From: Loripinus fragilis
Taxonomy: Eukaryota > Mollusca > Bivalvia > Lucinida > Lucinidae
DNA: 64,000 nucleotides
NCBI GenBank assembly: GCA_964019695.1
Contig: OZ026530.1
Coordinates: 43,757,716-43,821,715, forward strand
Direction: 5' to 3'
Shown piece by piece: positions 1 to 10,570 of the stretch. The notes under the pieces were generated by a model. That model was not told where the DNA came from, ran no database searches, and saw only the letters and a program-made list of their open reading frames with translations. Position 1 is the first letter of the stretch, and the number at the start of each line of letters is the position of its first letter. Both the position numbers and the translations under genes were made by a program.

Positions 1-2
1 AA

Positions 3-150
3 ATAGTAAACTTCCCCACCAGAGTAAACAACATTCTTGACGTCTTCTGTACCAACCGCCCTTCCCTAATTGACAGATGCACTCCCGGCCTCAGTGACCA
101 CGACATTGTTTTGACGATACAAATATCCTACCAACTCGTCAAAAGCCGAT
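3..150 (+). pseudogene. C-terminal end of LINE endonuclease, out of frame
   Basis: Reading from base 3 gives a peptide with FCTNRPSLID and GLSDHDIVLT. In APE-type LINE endonucleases this block carries the final SDH catalytic motif, and it is visible here. The frame is different from that of the downstream reverse transcriptase, and the alignment of both to a normal LINE protein crosses over between about 120 and 150. I infer a one- or two-base indel. The rest of the domain is outside the window. Confidence 0.75.
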
Positions 151-193
151 CAAAAGGAAAATCTACCTATGGAAACGGGCAGATAAATCTTCA

Positions 194-2242
194 ATGTCAG
201 AGGATTTGAAAGAGTTTACAGAAGAGTTTACACATGCCAACACAACAGAAACAGAGGTTAATACACTTTGGACCACCTTTAAGCAGAAATGCATAGAAAG
301 TGTCAACAAGTATGTGCCTTCCAAGTTCACATCAACACGTTTCAACCAACCATGGTGTAATCGTGATGTTCGTAGACTAACACAAAGGAAAAGAAGGGCA
401 TACAGGAAAGCACGTACCTCAAAGAATCCGTCTGACTGGATGAGATACAAACAAGTACAGAAGGATGCACAAAATACATGCCGAAGCGCTCATAACAGCT
501 ACATCAGAAATATGGTAAGCGAACCTGGCTCTAAAAACAAGAAACTCTACTCCTATGTTAAAGGTATGAAGTGTGACAGCTCCAGCGTGGCGACATTAAA
601 AAGAGACGGAACCAACTATTCAGAAGCTAGAGACAAGGCAGAGATCCTGAACAACCAGTTTGCTTCAGCCTTCACCAGGGATGATTGCAGCACCATGCCT
701 TCCATGGGAAAAAACCTAGATGCCGAAGCTCCACCACTGACTATACAAAACAACGGAGTCAAGAAGATACTTGAGGGCTTAAACCCGCACAAGGCAAGCG
801 GCCCAGATGAGATTTCTTCGCGCTTCCTGAAGGAGATGGCACCCAGCATATCGCCTGCCCTCACATTGATCTTTCAAGCCTCTTACGATCAAGGCACAGT
901 ACCCACAGACTGGAAAGGAGCCTTTGTAACCCCACTGTTCAAGAAGGGAGATAAGAGCAAGGCCTCCAACTACCGTCCTGTTTCTCTGACCTCAATCTGT
1001 TCCAAGGCCATGGAGCACATCATCCACAGCCATCTCATGAAGTACCTTGACAGTCATCACATCCTCAGTGACCAGCAACATGGCTTCAGGAAGAGACGGT
1101 CGTGTGAATCTCAGCTTATAACAACAGTCCATGACCTGGCCAGCGGATTGGACAAGAGACAACAAATCGACGCCATCCTACTGGACTTCAGCAAGGCGTT
1201 TGACAAGGTGGCTCATCAACGCCTTGCCACCAAGCTCCACCATACCGGGATCCGTAACAAGACTTGGATCCAGAGTTTCCTGGCTGAAAGGTACCAGAAA
1301 GTGGTGTTAGACGGTAAAACATCCCCCTCTTCTCCTGTTACTTCTGGTGTTCCACAGGGGACAGTACTAGGCCCTCTCTTATTCCTGATATACATCAACG
1401 ACCTGCCATCAAGAGTTTCCTCTACAGCACGGCTCTTTGCTGACGATTGCCTGCTCTACAGAGTGATATCAAACCAGGAAGACGCAGCGTCACTACAAGA
1501 AGATCTTGACCACCTTCAGGAGTGGGAGAGGGACTGGCAGATGAACTTTAACGCGGACAAGTGTGAGCACATCAGAATCACCAATAAAAGGAAGATCATC
1601 CAGACTACATACAAGATCCACGGTCAAGTACACAAGGAAACAACCAAAGCAAAGTACCTTGGAGTCACCATTGACAAAACACTATCCTGGAACAGCCACA
1701 TTGATATGGTGACAAAAAGGGCCAACCAGACTATCTCCTTTCTACAGAGAAACCTGTCATCATGTCCAAAGGTTATAAAAGTAGCCAGCTACAAGACCCT
1801 TGTAAGACCTCAGCTAGAGTATGCGGCTACAGTCTGGGACCCATCTACAAAGACTGGCATCAACAAGGTCGAAGCTGTCCAGAGACGCGCAGCAAGATTC
1901 TGCCACAATGACTATCGCCGAACAAGCAGCGTCACCTCCATGATTCAGAATCTGGGATGGGAAGAGCTACAAAATCGCCGTGAGCAGTGTAAAACAATCA
2001 TGATGTACCGAATCGTCAATGACCTCATCGACATTCCTGCTAAGAACTACCTAACTCATTCCGGCACAACAACCAGAGGCCACGGGACCCGATTCCTGGT
2101 ACCTTACTGCTCCGTGAATGCCTACAAGAGCTCCTTCTTTCCCTCAACAATACGTCTCTGGAACTCTCTGCCTGTCTGCGCAGTTACAGCACCGTCGCTT
2201 GATGCCTTCAAGGGCTGCGTCGGCGCTGGACCAGCCCTCTAA
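194..2242 (+). CDS. LINE reverse transcriptase (partial ORF2 protein)
   Basis: This 682-residue frame is the reverse-transcriptase half of a LINE ORF2 protein, which copies element RNA into DNA at a nicked target. Seen in order: a linker with many Arg/Lys; the palm entry KASGPDEI near residue 200; NYRPVSL near 258; HGFRKRRSCE near 300; LDFSKAFDKV near 330 with the first catalytic Asp; SGVPQGTVLGPLLF near 385; the catalytic FADD near 415; KYLGVTID near 490; and the C-terminal RLWNSLP block near 660. This order matches jockey/CR1-group enzymes. The first Met is not a real start, because the frame is readable upstream to about 95 and an endonuclease should be fused to it. All palm motifs are intact with no stop, so the copy is fairly young, but the endonuclease frameshift probably makes it inactive. 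Confidence 0.93.
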   Translation: MSEDLKEFTEEFTHANTTETEVNTLWTTFKQKCIESVNKYVPSKFTSTRFNQPWCNRDVRRLTQRKRRAYRKARTSKNPSDWMRYKQVQKDAQNTCRSAHNSYIRNMVSEPGSKNKKLYSYVKGMKCDSSSVATLKRDGTNYSEARDKAEILNNQFASAFTRDDCSTMPSMGKNLDAEAPPLTIQNNGVKKILEGLNPHKASGPDEISSRFLKEMAPSISPALTLIFQASYDQGTVPTDWKGAFVTPLFKKGDKSKASNYRPVSLTSICSKAMEHIIHSHLMKYLDSHHILSDQQHGFRKRRSCESQLITTVHDLASGLDKRQQIDAILLDFSKAFDKVAHQRLATKLHHTGIRNKTWIQSFLAERYQKVVLDGKTSPSSPVTSGVPQGTVLGPLLFLIYINDLPSRVSSTARLFADDCLLYRVISNQEDAASLQEDLDHLQEWERDWQMNFNADKCEHIRITNKRKIIQTTYKIHGQVHKETTKAKYLGVTIDKTLSWNSHIDMVTKRANQTISFLQRNLSSCPKVIKVASYKTLVRPQLEYAATVWDPSTKTGINKVEAVQRRAARFCHNDYRRTSSVTSMIQNLGWEELQNRREQCKTIMMYRIVNDLIDIPAKNYLTHSGTTTRGHGTRFLVPYCSVNAYKSSFFPSTIRLWNSLPVCAVTAPSLDAFKGCVGAGPAL

Positions 2243-2381
2243 ACCTGACAAGATGTTTTTAACCTGTTTTTTACCTGTATGAAGAACCTTTCTTCACACA
2301 TGTGTATATAGTTTAACACAGTGCGACTATGCTCAAGATTGGGCCCAGCACTATTTTTGGAAGATGAAGAAGAAGATGAAG

Positions 2382-2396
2382 CTGTATGTATGTATG

Positions 2397-2427
<31 letters not shown>

Positions 2428-2880
2428 GTATGTATGTATGTATGTATGTATGTATGTATGTATGTATGTATGTATGTATGTATGTATGTATGTATGTATG
2501 TATGTATGTATGTATGTATGTATGTATGTATGTATGTATGTATGTATGTATGTATGTATGTATGTATGTATGTATGTATGTATGTATGTATGTATGTATG
2601 TATGTATGTATGTATGTATGTATGTATGTATGTATGTATGTATGTATGTAGGTATGTATGTGCATGCATGCATGCATGCATGCATGCATGCATGGATGGA
2701 TGGATGGATGGATGGATGGATGGATGGACGGACGGACGGACGGACGGGCGTGCGTACGGACGTACGGACGGACGTATGTCCGTACGACGGACGGACGGAC
2801 GGAAGGATGGATGGGTGGATGGATAGTGAATGGATGGTGGATGGATGGATGGATGGATGAATGGACGTCCGGGCGGGCGG
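2382..2880. repeat. Compound tetranucleotide microsatellite
   Basis: About 280 bases of nearly pure TATG repeats are followed by CATG repeats (about 2662-2694), then GGAT repeats (about 2692-2728), then GGAC repeats with interruptions, and a last GGAT stretch to about 2860. Each step differs from its neighbour by one base in the unit. It begins at the 3' end of the LINE. Long open frames across it on both strands are artefacts of the 4-base period having no stop codons. Confidence 0.97.
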
Positions 2881-3359
2881 ACGATCGTATTGTGTTCTAT
2901 TCAACGAGACCGGAAATACTACAGGGGAGGTAACTCTAAAAGAAATCTCAACAAAGGAACCACAGGTGAGTCGAAAACCTCGAAATTTGAATTTACTGTT
3001 TCTGGAAAAGGTATTTGCCAGGTGCTTACAGTGAACAGCTCAATCCAGTGGGTAAGATGAAGATGAGGAGTGATTTTGTGAAGTGCCCAGTCGGACGCCT
3101 TTGTTGTGGAAGGCTGAAGGAAATCTTTTTTTCACTGTTTTTTGTCCAATGGCAATGTAGCGACTGGTTATAAGATTTAAAACCCTAAAAATATATTGGT
3201 TATAAAAAGTCCATTGACTTCATTGAATGATCATAAAATGAAACCACCGTACATGCTGTATAATTTTAGATCTGTTCCCCTAGTTACTGGTATAAACAAA
3301 CCGAGAAGTGAAACTGATCTATTGTTAGACACAGACACTTGGGGTCAGTAGAGAAGGTA
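2881..3359. other. Intergenic spacer
   Basis: Unique-looking AT-rich sequence. It contains a donor-like CACAG/gtgagt at about 2960-2970, preceded by GGGGAGGTAACT, which could end an untranslated exon, but nothing else supports an exon. No coding frame or repeat was recognised. Confidence 0.4.
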
Positions 3360-3361
3360 AC

Positions 3362-3523
3362 AAGTCGTTTCGCCCCAAGACCAGTTCGCCCCTAGTTGTT
3401 TCGCCCCTAGTCGTTTCGCCCAAAATTTGATGCCTAGACGTTTCGCCCCTACACCCTAGTCGTTTCGCCCCAAGTCCCTAGTCGTTTCGCCCCTCTTTTT
3501 TTTACCCTAGTCGTTTCGCCCCA
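3362..3523 (+). repeat. Left terminal array of element A
   Basis: Degenerate tandem copies of CCTAGTCGTTTCGCCCC with T-rich or ATTTGATG-type interruptions between some units. Together with the inverted array at 5993-6121 it delimits element A. Confidence 0.9.
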
Positions 3524-3775
3524 CTTTTTTAATCCCTTTAAACTGTTATACACTTCATAAAGATATTTTAAGCATTATTATATGATAATAATTTAATTTT
3601 AACGATGAACACGCTTCAGTAATAATGATAGCAATTGAGCCTTGTGGAACCCAGATTTATCTTTTTGTATATCAACTGATCGTGATCCACACTGCTATAA
3701 ATTATTTGCTTATAATTGGTATGGTGCAGGCTCGATGGCACAGGTGGCCATAAACAAAGTTTGAGAGGAGTGTAG

Positions 3776-4147
3776 CCCAGGGGGAGGGGGGGGGTGGTAC
3801 TCTGATATTTTCATACATACGTAGACTCGGTTATTTTTTTTTTCGTTCAAAATTTAGAATTTCAATATTTTTGGGGGGGTTTCAGAAAATAAATGTTTTT
3901 TTGAGTATGAAGATTTTATGGATATTTTTGGGGGGTCATCACAATTGGGCTATATTTAGGGGTCATTTCTATGCATTTTAGGGTCTTTTCTTAAGGTCAA
4001 GGTACAGAATGGGGATATTTTTGGGGGTTGCTAAGCTTGATTTCAAATATTGTTTGGGGTGCTTGAAATTCCTGATATTTTTTGGGGTGAACGGTGGATG
4101 CTGGGCCCGAGCCTACGTATGAAGAAAAAATGAGAGTGGCCCCCTGG
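3776..4147. mobile_element. MITE nested in element A
   Basis: The left end (CCCAGGGGGAGG, then TGGTACTCTGATATTTTC, then ACGTAGACTCGG) is the imperfect inverse complement of the right end (GAGCCTACGTATGAAG, then AATGAGAGTGGCCCCCTGGG). The inside contains repeated GGATATTTTTGGGG-type phrases and no ORF. It is a non-autonomous DNA element of about 370 bp lying inside element A, so it inserted later. Confidence 0.7.
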
Positions 4148-5012
4148 GGAGTGTAGTGCGTAGATGCTATAAGCATGACTAAGATAAACCGTGATAGCGA
4201 AATGCAATGCTTGCAAAAAATATTGATAAATATAGCATAAAAATTAATTTTATATTTCCTTCACCCCTGTGCCAATAAGCAGGGTGGCACTGATCTGCGT
4301 ATCGCATCAACCAGTTAAAGCAATTGGACGTTTATTGTCTCTAATTAAAGTGTGCTGACGGATAATCTTTAATCTGTGAGTCATTAACGGGATTAAGACT
4401 AGGGTGTCGCAAACACACGCCAATCAATCAGATTCAATTAAAATTTGATTGATCAATTAAACTTCGATATGTCGGTGACGTGCTTTGACTGTGTCGGTGA
4501 ATGTACGTTTTTTTTATCTGATCATACTTGATCAACGAAGGCTTTGGCCAACCTGTGCACACGCGCAGACTGGATGGAGCCTTCGCCCATAGAGCTCCTG
4601 TTTGTATATTTTATAACCAACACAAAATAATTTTGTAACCCGCTTATCTCCAAGCAGGTTTCATATAATTTATTAATATACACATTGTATAGTATTTTGT
4701 AGGAGTCTGTCACTTCTTTTTAGACATGGAACAAATGGATTCATTTATCGAGCATTATGGGCTCAACGCCGCCATTTTTGCAATCTACCCTGATGCGGGC
4801 CCTGATGCGCAAACAGTGGAGACCCATTTGTATTTGAAATTGACATCATTTTGTGTAAATATTCTTATCATAGTTCTCTTTAGGGTTCTACTTTTGGTTA
4901 ATTAAACATTTCGGGCTGAAATTTCCGCTCATCAAGTTATAATCTCAATAAGTGTTTGGTACGGAAAATATACAACGCATTGGCTGAAAAATGATGAACC
5001 CAGCCAGCATCA

Positions 5013-5090
5013 AATCTCGTGCGACTATCGGACCGCCGGTGTAACGCCATACGAATGGCGTTTCACTGGCGGACCGATAGTGGCACGATT
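5013..5090. repeat. Foldback hairpin, GGCGTTTC family, copy 1
   Basis: A near-perfect inverted repeat: CTATCGGACCGCCGGTG and AACGCCAT on the left pair with AATGGCGTTTCACTGG and CGGACCGATAG on the right. A half-copy of the same family follows at about 5126-5170. Related hairpins occur at 41898-41968 and 56192-56291. Confidence 0.85.
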
Positions 5091-5992
5091 TTACGTGCTT
5101 ACTCGTAAGTGGGCGGGCATTGGGCTAACCCCGCCAGCATCCAATCTCATGCCACTATCGGCTCGCCGGTTGTCGAAATTAATGACCGACGTAGGTCAAA
5201 GGATAGACGGTCTAATTGTTGTCTGTGATGTTTTTTATTTGATTGTTTGCAATTAGTGAATTAAACTGATTAAAAGTGTTATATTGTCATTATTTCGTGT
5301 TTAATTATGGTTATCCGTTTTACCCATTGGAAAGAAACATGGAAACACTTTTGCCATGTGTAAGATTCTACAAATGTCTTCAGCATGATTTGTCATAATT
5401 TCAAGATATGATATTGCTTTAAGTTGCAGAGACGTTAGATGAAATGAATGTAATTAATTTCAAATATGTTTGCATTATCTACGGATTGTGCGATAAACGG
5501 CATGTGCGATAGTTAAAATGGTATCTACAATATTGGGCACTGTGTGATGACCTGGTAGATTTCAAACTGTGAGCAGGGGTCAGGTACTTGTCTTTTTCTA
5601 TAGACACAGCACCAGAATGTATCTTATGAAAGACAAGCAGGGAGGACCGATTCCTACGGGCCTCCAGAGATGGCCACTGTTGACCACACATAAACTGACG
5701 TATGGATTAAGATGGAGATTTTGGACAAAAAAGTCCTAGCTTTATATTATATCCAAGCTGAATATATCAGAAAACATCTTTGTCATGAGAGGTAATATTA
5801 TTGATATTACTTTAGGTGTAATCCCATATGCGATAAGTATTGAATTCTCATGAACTAACACAATAGTTTTATACGAAAAAAAACGTGCCGCATAATCTGT
5901 ATCCTGCCAAAAGTGTTGAAGATTTTAACTGTTAAACTACGTTAGCATTGCAAATATAGTTGCACGATTTCAACAAAATAGGTTGATTTTTC

Positions 5993-6121
5993 GTCTTGGG
6001 GCGAACCGACCAGGGGCGAAACGACTAGGGGGGCGAAACGACCAGGGGCGAAACGACCTGGGGCGAAACGCCGCTGGGGCGAAACGTCTAGGGGGCGAAC
6101 TGGATCTGGGGCGAAACAGTG
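5993..6121 (-). repeat. Right terminal array of element A
   Basis: Six to seven units of GGGGCGAAACGACTAGG and variants, the inverse complement of the left array. Translating it on the minus strand gives an Arg/Pro/Phe-rich pseudo-protein that is not a gene. Confidence 0.9.
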
Positions 6122-7652
6122 ATTTTTTTACAAATTTGTTTCTATGAGTCCCGGGACTCACTAGGCCAAAATTCTTTGCATCCCAAACTCGAAGTTCTGC
6201 ATCCCATATGGGGCCCACTTTGAATCATAAATTTTATGTATCCATACAAATCCGACCCATTCATAGAAGCCAATTTGAGAAACAAGACACTGTCATACTT
6301 ATTTATACGATAAAGAGCAAGCTTACTTTGTCATGTAAAATAATTTTTAGAGACCAGGCCATTAGCTTGTGTTCATCTAACTCTGCATGCCTACAAGTGT
6401 ACTGCTGGAAGTTACTGAGCCCTTGGACATACGGTGATGATACCATATTAATTTTTGTTAATACCATCTGTTCACAGTACAGTCCCCGTACTTCATGAGC
6501 CTGCAGTAATACTTTAACAATTCTATTTGCAGAGTTGATTCTAGGATTTGTCTAGAAGGGGCCAACTCTCCCCCCCCCCCCCTCCCCCTGTGTTCCCAAA
6601 AGGGGGCCAACCTGCAAATCAAATGGGTAATGGTAATTTTCTAAAAAAAAAAAGCCCCACCAGCCCTTCCCCCCCTAAAAAAACTAAGTCCACACCTAAA
6701 GAAAAATCGAGCAGGGGTTGTCTTTAGGCGCTGGCCTGTTCTGTTCACCCCCAACCACAATAACCTTGGCCTTCAAAAGTGTTGGACAAAGACAGAGGGA
6801 GAAGAGTGGGAGGGGTGTCTGATTTGAATATAAACAAATGTAATCAGAGCACCCTCTTCTCCAGAATGATAGATTTTTGGAAAATAGAGTACTAAATGGC
6901 ACATACCTGGTCGGTAGAAGACAATTTAATATTCCTCAGAAATGTCAGACTCTAATGCCATGCCATTCGTTTATTTCCAAGTTGGGCCTATTGCTAAGAA
7001 CACCATTGTGGGCTGTTTAGGGTCTATTTTTGGAGACATAATCTTCTCATGAAAGCATGCTGTGTTCATTATGGAAGGGCATTATGGAAAGGGTGTTTAA
7101 ACTTGCGGGTAAAACGCATTATTCCAATGCTTCATTTTTGGTCGGTACTGGTTTATCGGCACTGGCTTTTACCAGTAAACTCCCCGTGAATATCTGAAAA
7201 CACATGTTTCCCAAGGGAAGTAATGATCGCTAAACTGTTGGGGAGTATTTTGGTACCGGTTTTTACCAATATTATTCAAGACACTGTGCGCAAGTAAAAA
7301 AAACGTTCAAAACGAAAGTTGCAAATTTTTAAATGCAGACTTTTCGCCACAATTTTTAATGCGTCCTGCGGGATTCACATGGTTTAAAATCATGCGTCCT
7401 TTGTGAGAATCATGCGTCTGAGACGCAGGACGCGCAGGTAAAAAAATCACTGGGCGAAACGACCCGGATTCGTAGAGAAAAACAAGCCCCCCCCCCCAAC
7501 CTTCATCCCCCATTAACTTTTGCGTTCTTGCATTTTTTCATTTAAAATATGATATTTTGTATGCTTGAAGTTATACAGGTGTTAGAAAAAATGACCTAGA
7601 ACATATGGAAAACATTTGAAAAAAATTCATATTGCTCACAATGATAGAAAAA
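6122..7652. other. Intergenic region without a recognisable gene
   Basis: AT-rich sequence with a C-run near 6570, a short fragment of the element A motif (GGGCGAAACGACC at about 7453), and a GCGTCCTGCG / CGCAGGACGCG inverted motif at 7362-7436 that is probably a decayed MITE. Short open frames here show no domain. Confidence 0.4.
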
Positions 7653-7840
7653 ACAGTGGAAGAGTGCTTGACTCAAGACCAAAAGGTGGAGGTTCAAGCA
7701 TCACCAGCGTCACTGCGTTGTGTCCTTGAGCAAGAAACATTAATCCTAGCTTAGTACTGGTTCAACCCAGGAAGACCTGTTGTGACGTAACTGAAAGATT
7801 GTTGACTGGGACGTAAAGAATGAAATCAAACAAACAAACC
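7653..7840 (+). mobile_element. tRNA-derived SINE, copy 1 (5' end decayed)
   Basis: It matches the full SINE at 30735-30941: a tRNA-like head remnant (AGAGTGCTTGACTCAAGACC), a central GTGTCCTTGAGCAAG block, CTTAGTACTGGTTCAACCC, AACTGAAAGATTGTTG, and a tail of AAATCAAACAAACAAACC. The box A part of the head is mostly lost. Confidence 0.85.
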
Positions 7841-8369
7841 AAAATGAAATCACTATTTTAATCATTTGTCAAATGGGCAGTTTTATTAGGGAAATTGGGG
7901 AACGGCTAATGTTACAATACTCTTTCAGAGCTCTTCCATTGCACATATATGCAACATATTAATTAATCAAGATCCAATTCTTCCTAGCCTATGTTTTTTT
8001 TTGTTTTGTTTTTTTACTCTTGAAATTTAAAAATGTCATGGGTGGCGTAATGAATGATCAGTTATGATCTCTGCCATTTAAGAAGAAAGAAGTAAATACG
8101 ACGGACAGTAAACAGCAAGCACTTTTATGGGTGGCTTGTTAATCACATCTTTATCAGTGAGTCAAAGCCTCAGATGGAAGTGTTAATTTATAATAACAGA
8201 GCGGGGATTTTTCTGCTAACATTGACTTTAGCAGCATAAAGCAAAAAATCTGGATATTTTTTTGATATTCATCAGTTTCAAAAGTTAAAATCAGTATTAA
8301 CTTTACTCATTCTGCTGTTGATCCTTCGCATTGAAGATCCTTCGCATTGAATTTTTGTGCTAAGTGGGT
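7841..8369. other. Intergenic spacer
   Basis: AT-rich sequence with no recognised gene or repeat. A short direct duplication (GATCCTTCGCATTGA) occurs at 8320-8350. Confidence 0.4.
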
Positions 8370-9076
8370 GTACCAGTGAATGTAGGACATTTCGGCCTCG
8401 GACATTTCGGCCTAGGACGTTTCGGCCAGGACATTTCGGCCACAGAAAATGCCAAAGGTGGACGTTTCGGCCATTACCATAATTTGTGGGTTGGGGTGTG
8501 TGCATGCAAAAATGTGTGAGGCACTTCTTAGGAAATAATTGTCTGAATAATCATAAACATACGTGCTATATTTCTCCCAATTTTTTATCAGTTATAAAAC
8601 TGCATGTATTTACAAGCAGAGATGAAAACAGTGTGAGTCCTGATCAGTTCTGGGGCTGTTTGATCTGGATCTGCAGTGTTTTGAAGAAATAAAGATAAAT
8701 CCAGGCTCAGCATGAATGTAGTAAGCATTTATTAATTGTTATATACAGTAGATTCTAAGATACATGAAAATCAATTGTAAACAAAAAAAAATTAAGTAAT
8801 CCAGGTAATGGGTACTTTATACAGGTATCATTTACTGCTGTATAATATACACCATAATTTACCTGTTTCTATGAAATGATCCTATTATCATGCATCTTTG
8901 AATCTACCGTAAGTATTCACATGCAAATTTTATTTCAAAAGATTAAGAAATGCATCACAAATTTATGCATGCACACATCCCAAACCCAAGATTTATGGTT
9001 ATGGCCGAAATGTCCACCTTCGGCATTTTCTGTGACCGAAATGTCAGTGGCCAATATGTCCGAGCACCGTACCAGT
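8370..9076. mobile_element. Element B: 0.7-kb element with GGACATTTCGGCC arrays and an 8-bp target duplication
   Basis: The left end (8378-8520) has five GGACATTTCGGCC-type units, then CACAGAAAATGCC, AAGGTGGACGTTTCGGCC, and GGGTTGGGGTGTGTGCATGC. The right end (8966-9068) is its inverse complement with fewer units: GCATGCACACATCCCAAACC, GGCCGAAATGTCCACC, GGCATTTTCTGTG. The element is flanked by the direct repeat GTACCAGT (8370-8377 and 9069-9076). An 8-bp duplication is typical of hAT and of P-type elements. The interior is non-coding. Confidence 0.85.
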
Positions 9077-9198
9077 ATACATGTATGTATATTTTTGAAA
9101 GGTTTAAATCCTTACTTTATAAAACTGTTCAAAAACTGAACAAGTTGAAGTACATTTAAAGCAGGGCCATCAGAATTAGACTTGCTCCAAGTATATGA
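9077..9198. other. Short spacer
   Basis: No feature recognised between element B and the next MITE. Confidence 0.4.
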
Positions 9199-9431
9199 AT
9201 TGAGCCATGGCATGTGATTTCCAACAATGTTGCATTTTGACAAGTGTAGACTTAGATGAGCCTGTGCAGCCTCCTTTTAAGCTTAGTAACTCCAAGTAGC
9301 TTTATCTTACTCAAGCAACTAGTAAAGGCTCTGAGATATCTTACATATCATGCGTATGCGCAGGCTGGTCTGAGCCTTTGTTGGTCACACATACCACATT
9401 GTTGGGAATCTCATGTCGCGTCACAAATGAC
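9199..9431 (-). mobile_element. TGAGCCGCGACA MITE, copy 1 (reverse orientation)
   Basis: This is the reverse-oriented relative of 56401-56635. Both have AACAATGTTGCATTTTG-like sub-ends, a core with GCGCAGGCTGGTCTGAGCC, and terminal inverted repeats near TGAGCCGCGACATG. I recognise this as a common bivalve MITE. A partial third copy lies at about 45472-45545. Confidence 0.8.
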
Positions 9432-9496
9432 ACATTGATGAAAAAATGTTTAAAGGACCGGCGACAGTCTACATATTATGGTACATGTTTACAGAC

Positions 9497-9718
9497 TTAA
9501 CCCTTAGCTTGCTGGGCAATTTTTCAAAAAATAAGTAGAGCTCAAATAGTCTCTGCTGATTTTTTTTTCTAAAAATGAACAGTTTTAAACAATTCTCTCA
9601 GGTTTCCGATGAGTGTCTGCGTCAGTGTCAAACAGTTTGGATCCAGATCAGGTGGGATATTTTCTCTGATCCGGGTCCTAACTGTTTGCAAATATATCAA
9701 CAGCAGACAAAGGGTTAA
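9497..9718. mobile_element. TTAA-flanked (piggyBac-like) MITE, copy 1
   Basis: It starts TTAACCCTTAGCTTGCTG and ends CAGCAGACAAAGGGTTAA, so the ends are inverted and both include TTAA, the piggyBac target. The centre is a hairpin: CAAACAGTTTGGATCCAGAT pairs with a diverged copy further right. Related copies lie at 28583-28732, 28963-29164 and 59633-59878. Confidence 0.8.
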
Positions 9719-9956
9719 TCTGATGGGGTCACTACACACATAGCCTTATCTTCCAATACATAATCTGACCCCTAATATAATTCTATTAGTATGATAAGTG
9801 TATTAATTTGTCCCCTAAGGCTGTTTACTAGTTAACCTGGGGATTAGAGGCCAAAGGTGGTAAAGTGTCAAAGTGCAATGTATTGTCTGAAGAAAAGGGA
9901 CCTTGCCATTTTTTTGTGAAGTAATTCTTAACCCTTGTTTAGCTGAACCAGGATAT

Positions 9957-10262
9957 AAGGGTCTGGATGGGGTATAATAATTAGTGAATAATGGCCCTTT
10001 TTATAATGAATAGTGAATAATTAGCCATAAAAATAATGAATAGTGAATAATCAGGGCCTAAAAACTAATGAATTGTCCTATTTTTTTTAATGAATTGAAG
10101 AAAAAATTCATGAATAGTGAATAATCAGATTTCTTTGCCACCTTTCTAACTTTTAATGAATAATTGGTCTATTTTAATGAATAACCCAAAATTTTAATGA
10201 GATGAATAACAGGCTAAATTTTAAATGAATAGTGAATACCAGATCCCAAACCAGACCCTCCG
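9957..10262. mobile_element. MITE filled with degenerate TAATGAATAGTGAATAA repeats
   Basis: The ends GGGTCTGGATGGGGTATAA and CCCAAACCAGACCCTCC are inverted. The interior is an irregular array of AATGAATAGTGAATAAT and variants, an AT-rich tandem structure unlike the flanks. Confidence 0.65.
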
Positions 10263-10349
10263 ATATGTCATAGGTTTAGATTTATAAACATAAAAAATTC
10301 TGCGTAAAATTGTTAATTTTTTTAAAATACTAAATTTGTGTGATCTTTA

Positions 10350-10415
10350 GCATATGTTATGGGTGCTCAAAAGAACCGTCTCAATGAGATGATTCTTTTG
10401 AGTACCCACAACATA
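10350..10415. mobile_element. CTCAAAAGAACC foldback element, copy 1
   Basis: ACATATGTTATGGGTGCTC, AAAAGAACCGTCTC, a short loop, then GATTCTTTTGAGTACCCAC and AACATAT. Shared flanks (CATAGGTTTAGAT far left; TTGGTTGATA and AAGAAAATTA right) show the whole element is about 200 bp. Five other copies are in this window. Confidence 0.85.
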
Positions 10416-10570
10416 TTTTGGTTGATATATAAGAAAATTATTTTCCTGTTATGCCTTGGATATGACCAGTATAAACAGTGGTATAGGGAGTCCCTGATAT
10501 GAATGATTCCAAGCATCTCTGTGTTCGGATGTATCATCTGAAATATTTAGTGCTTCCAGCTGTCTGTCTG

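Larger units (their letters stand above)
1..2375 (+). mobile_element. Truncated non-LTR retrotransposon (jockey/CR1-like LINE)
   Basis: The window opens inside a LINE. The first ~130 bases encode the end of an APE-type endonuclease in a different frame from the polymerase: a segment reading NNILDVFCTNRPSLID and then GLSDHDIV, the usual C-terminal endonuclease signature. The polymerase frame is already readable from about position 95 (KRKIYLWKRADKSS just before its first Met), so a small frameshift lies around 120-150. The coding region ends at 2242 and is followed by about 130 bases of 3' UTR, then a long TATG array that could be the element's 3' repeat tail or a microsatellite grown from it. 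The 5' part lies outside the window. Family assignment is from motifs only. Confidence 0.9.
3360..6121. mobile_element. Element A: 2.8-kb element with inverted terminal minisatellite arrays
   Basis: The left end (3360-3523) holds six or seven copies of a unit close to CCTAGTCGTTTCGCCCC. The right end (5993-6121) holds the same unit in inverted orientation. The outermost bases agree between ends: GTTTCGCCCC, then a short A/G/A spacer, then CCAGTTCGCCCC, then CTAG, then GTTTCGCCCC. They are therefore terminal inverted repeats made of tandem units. The interior is AT-rich and has no credible protein. It carries an inserted MITE (3776-4147) and a foldback hairpin (5013-5090). I see no clear target-site duplication. 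The layout resembles Foldback/Galileo elements, which is an inference. A short piece of the same motif recurs at about 7449-7470. Confidence 0.75.

Noticed and set aside
2239..2933. Long open frames on both strands over the tetranucleotide array
   Set aside because: Repeats of MYVC or HTYI arise from a 4-base period without stop codons; no coding signal beyond that.
5970..6218. Minus-strand frame rich in Arg, Pro and Phe
   Set aside because: It is the translation of the right terminal array of element A.
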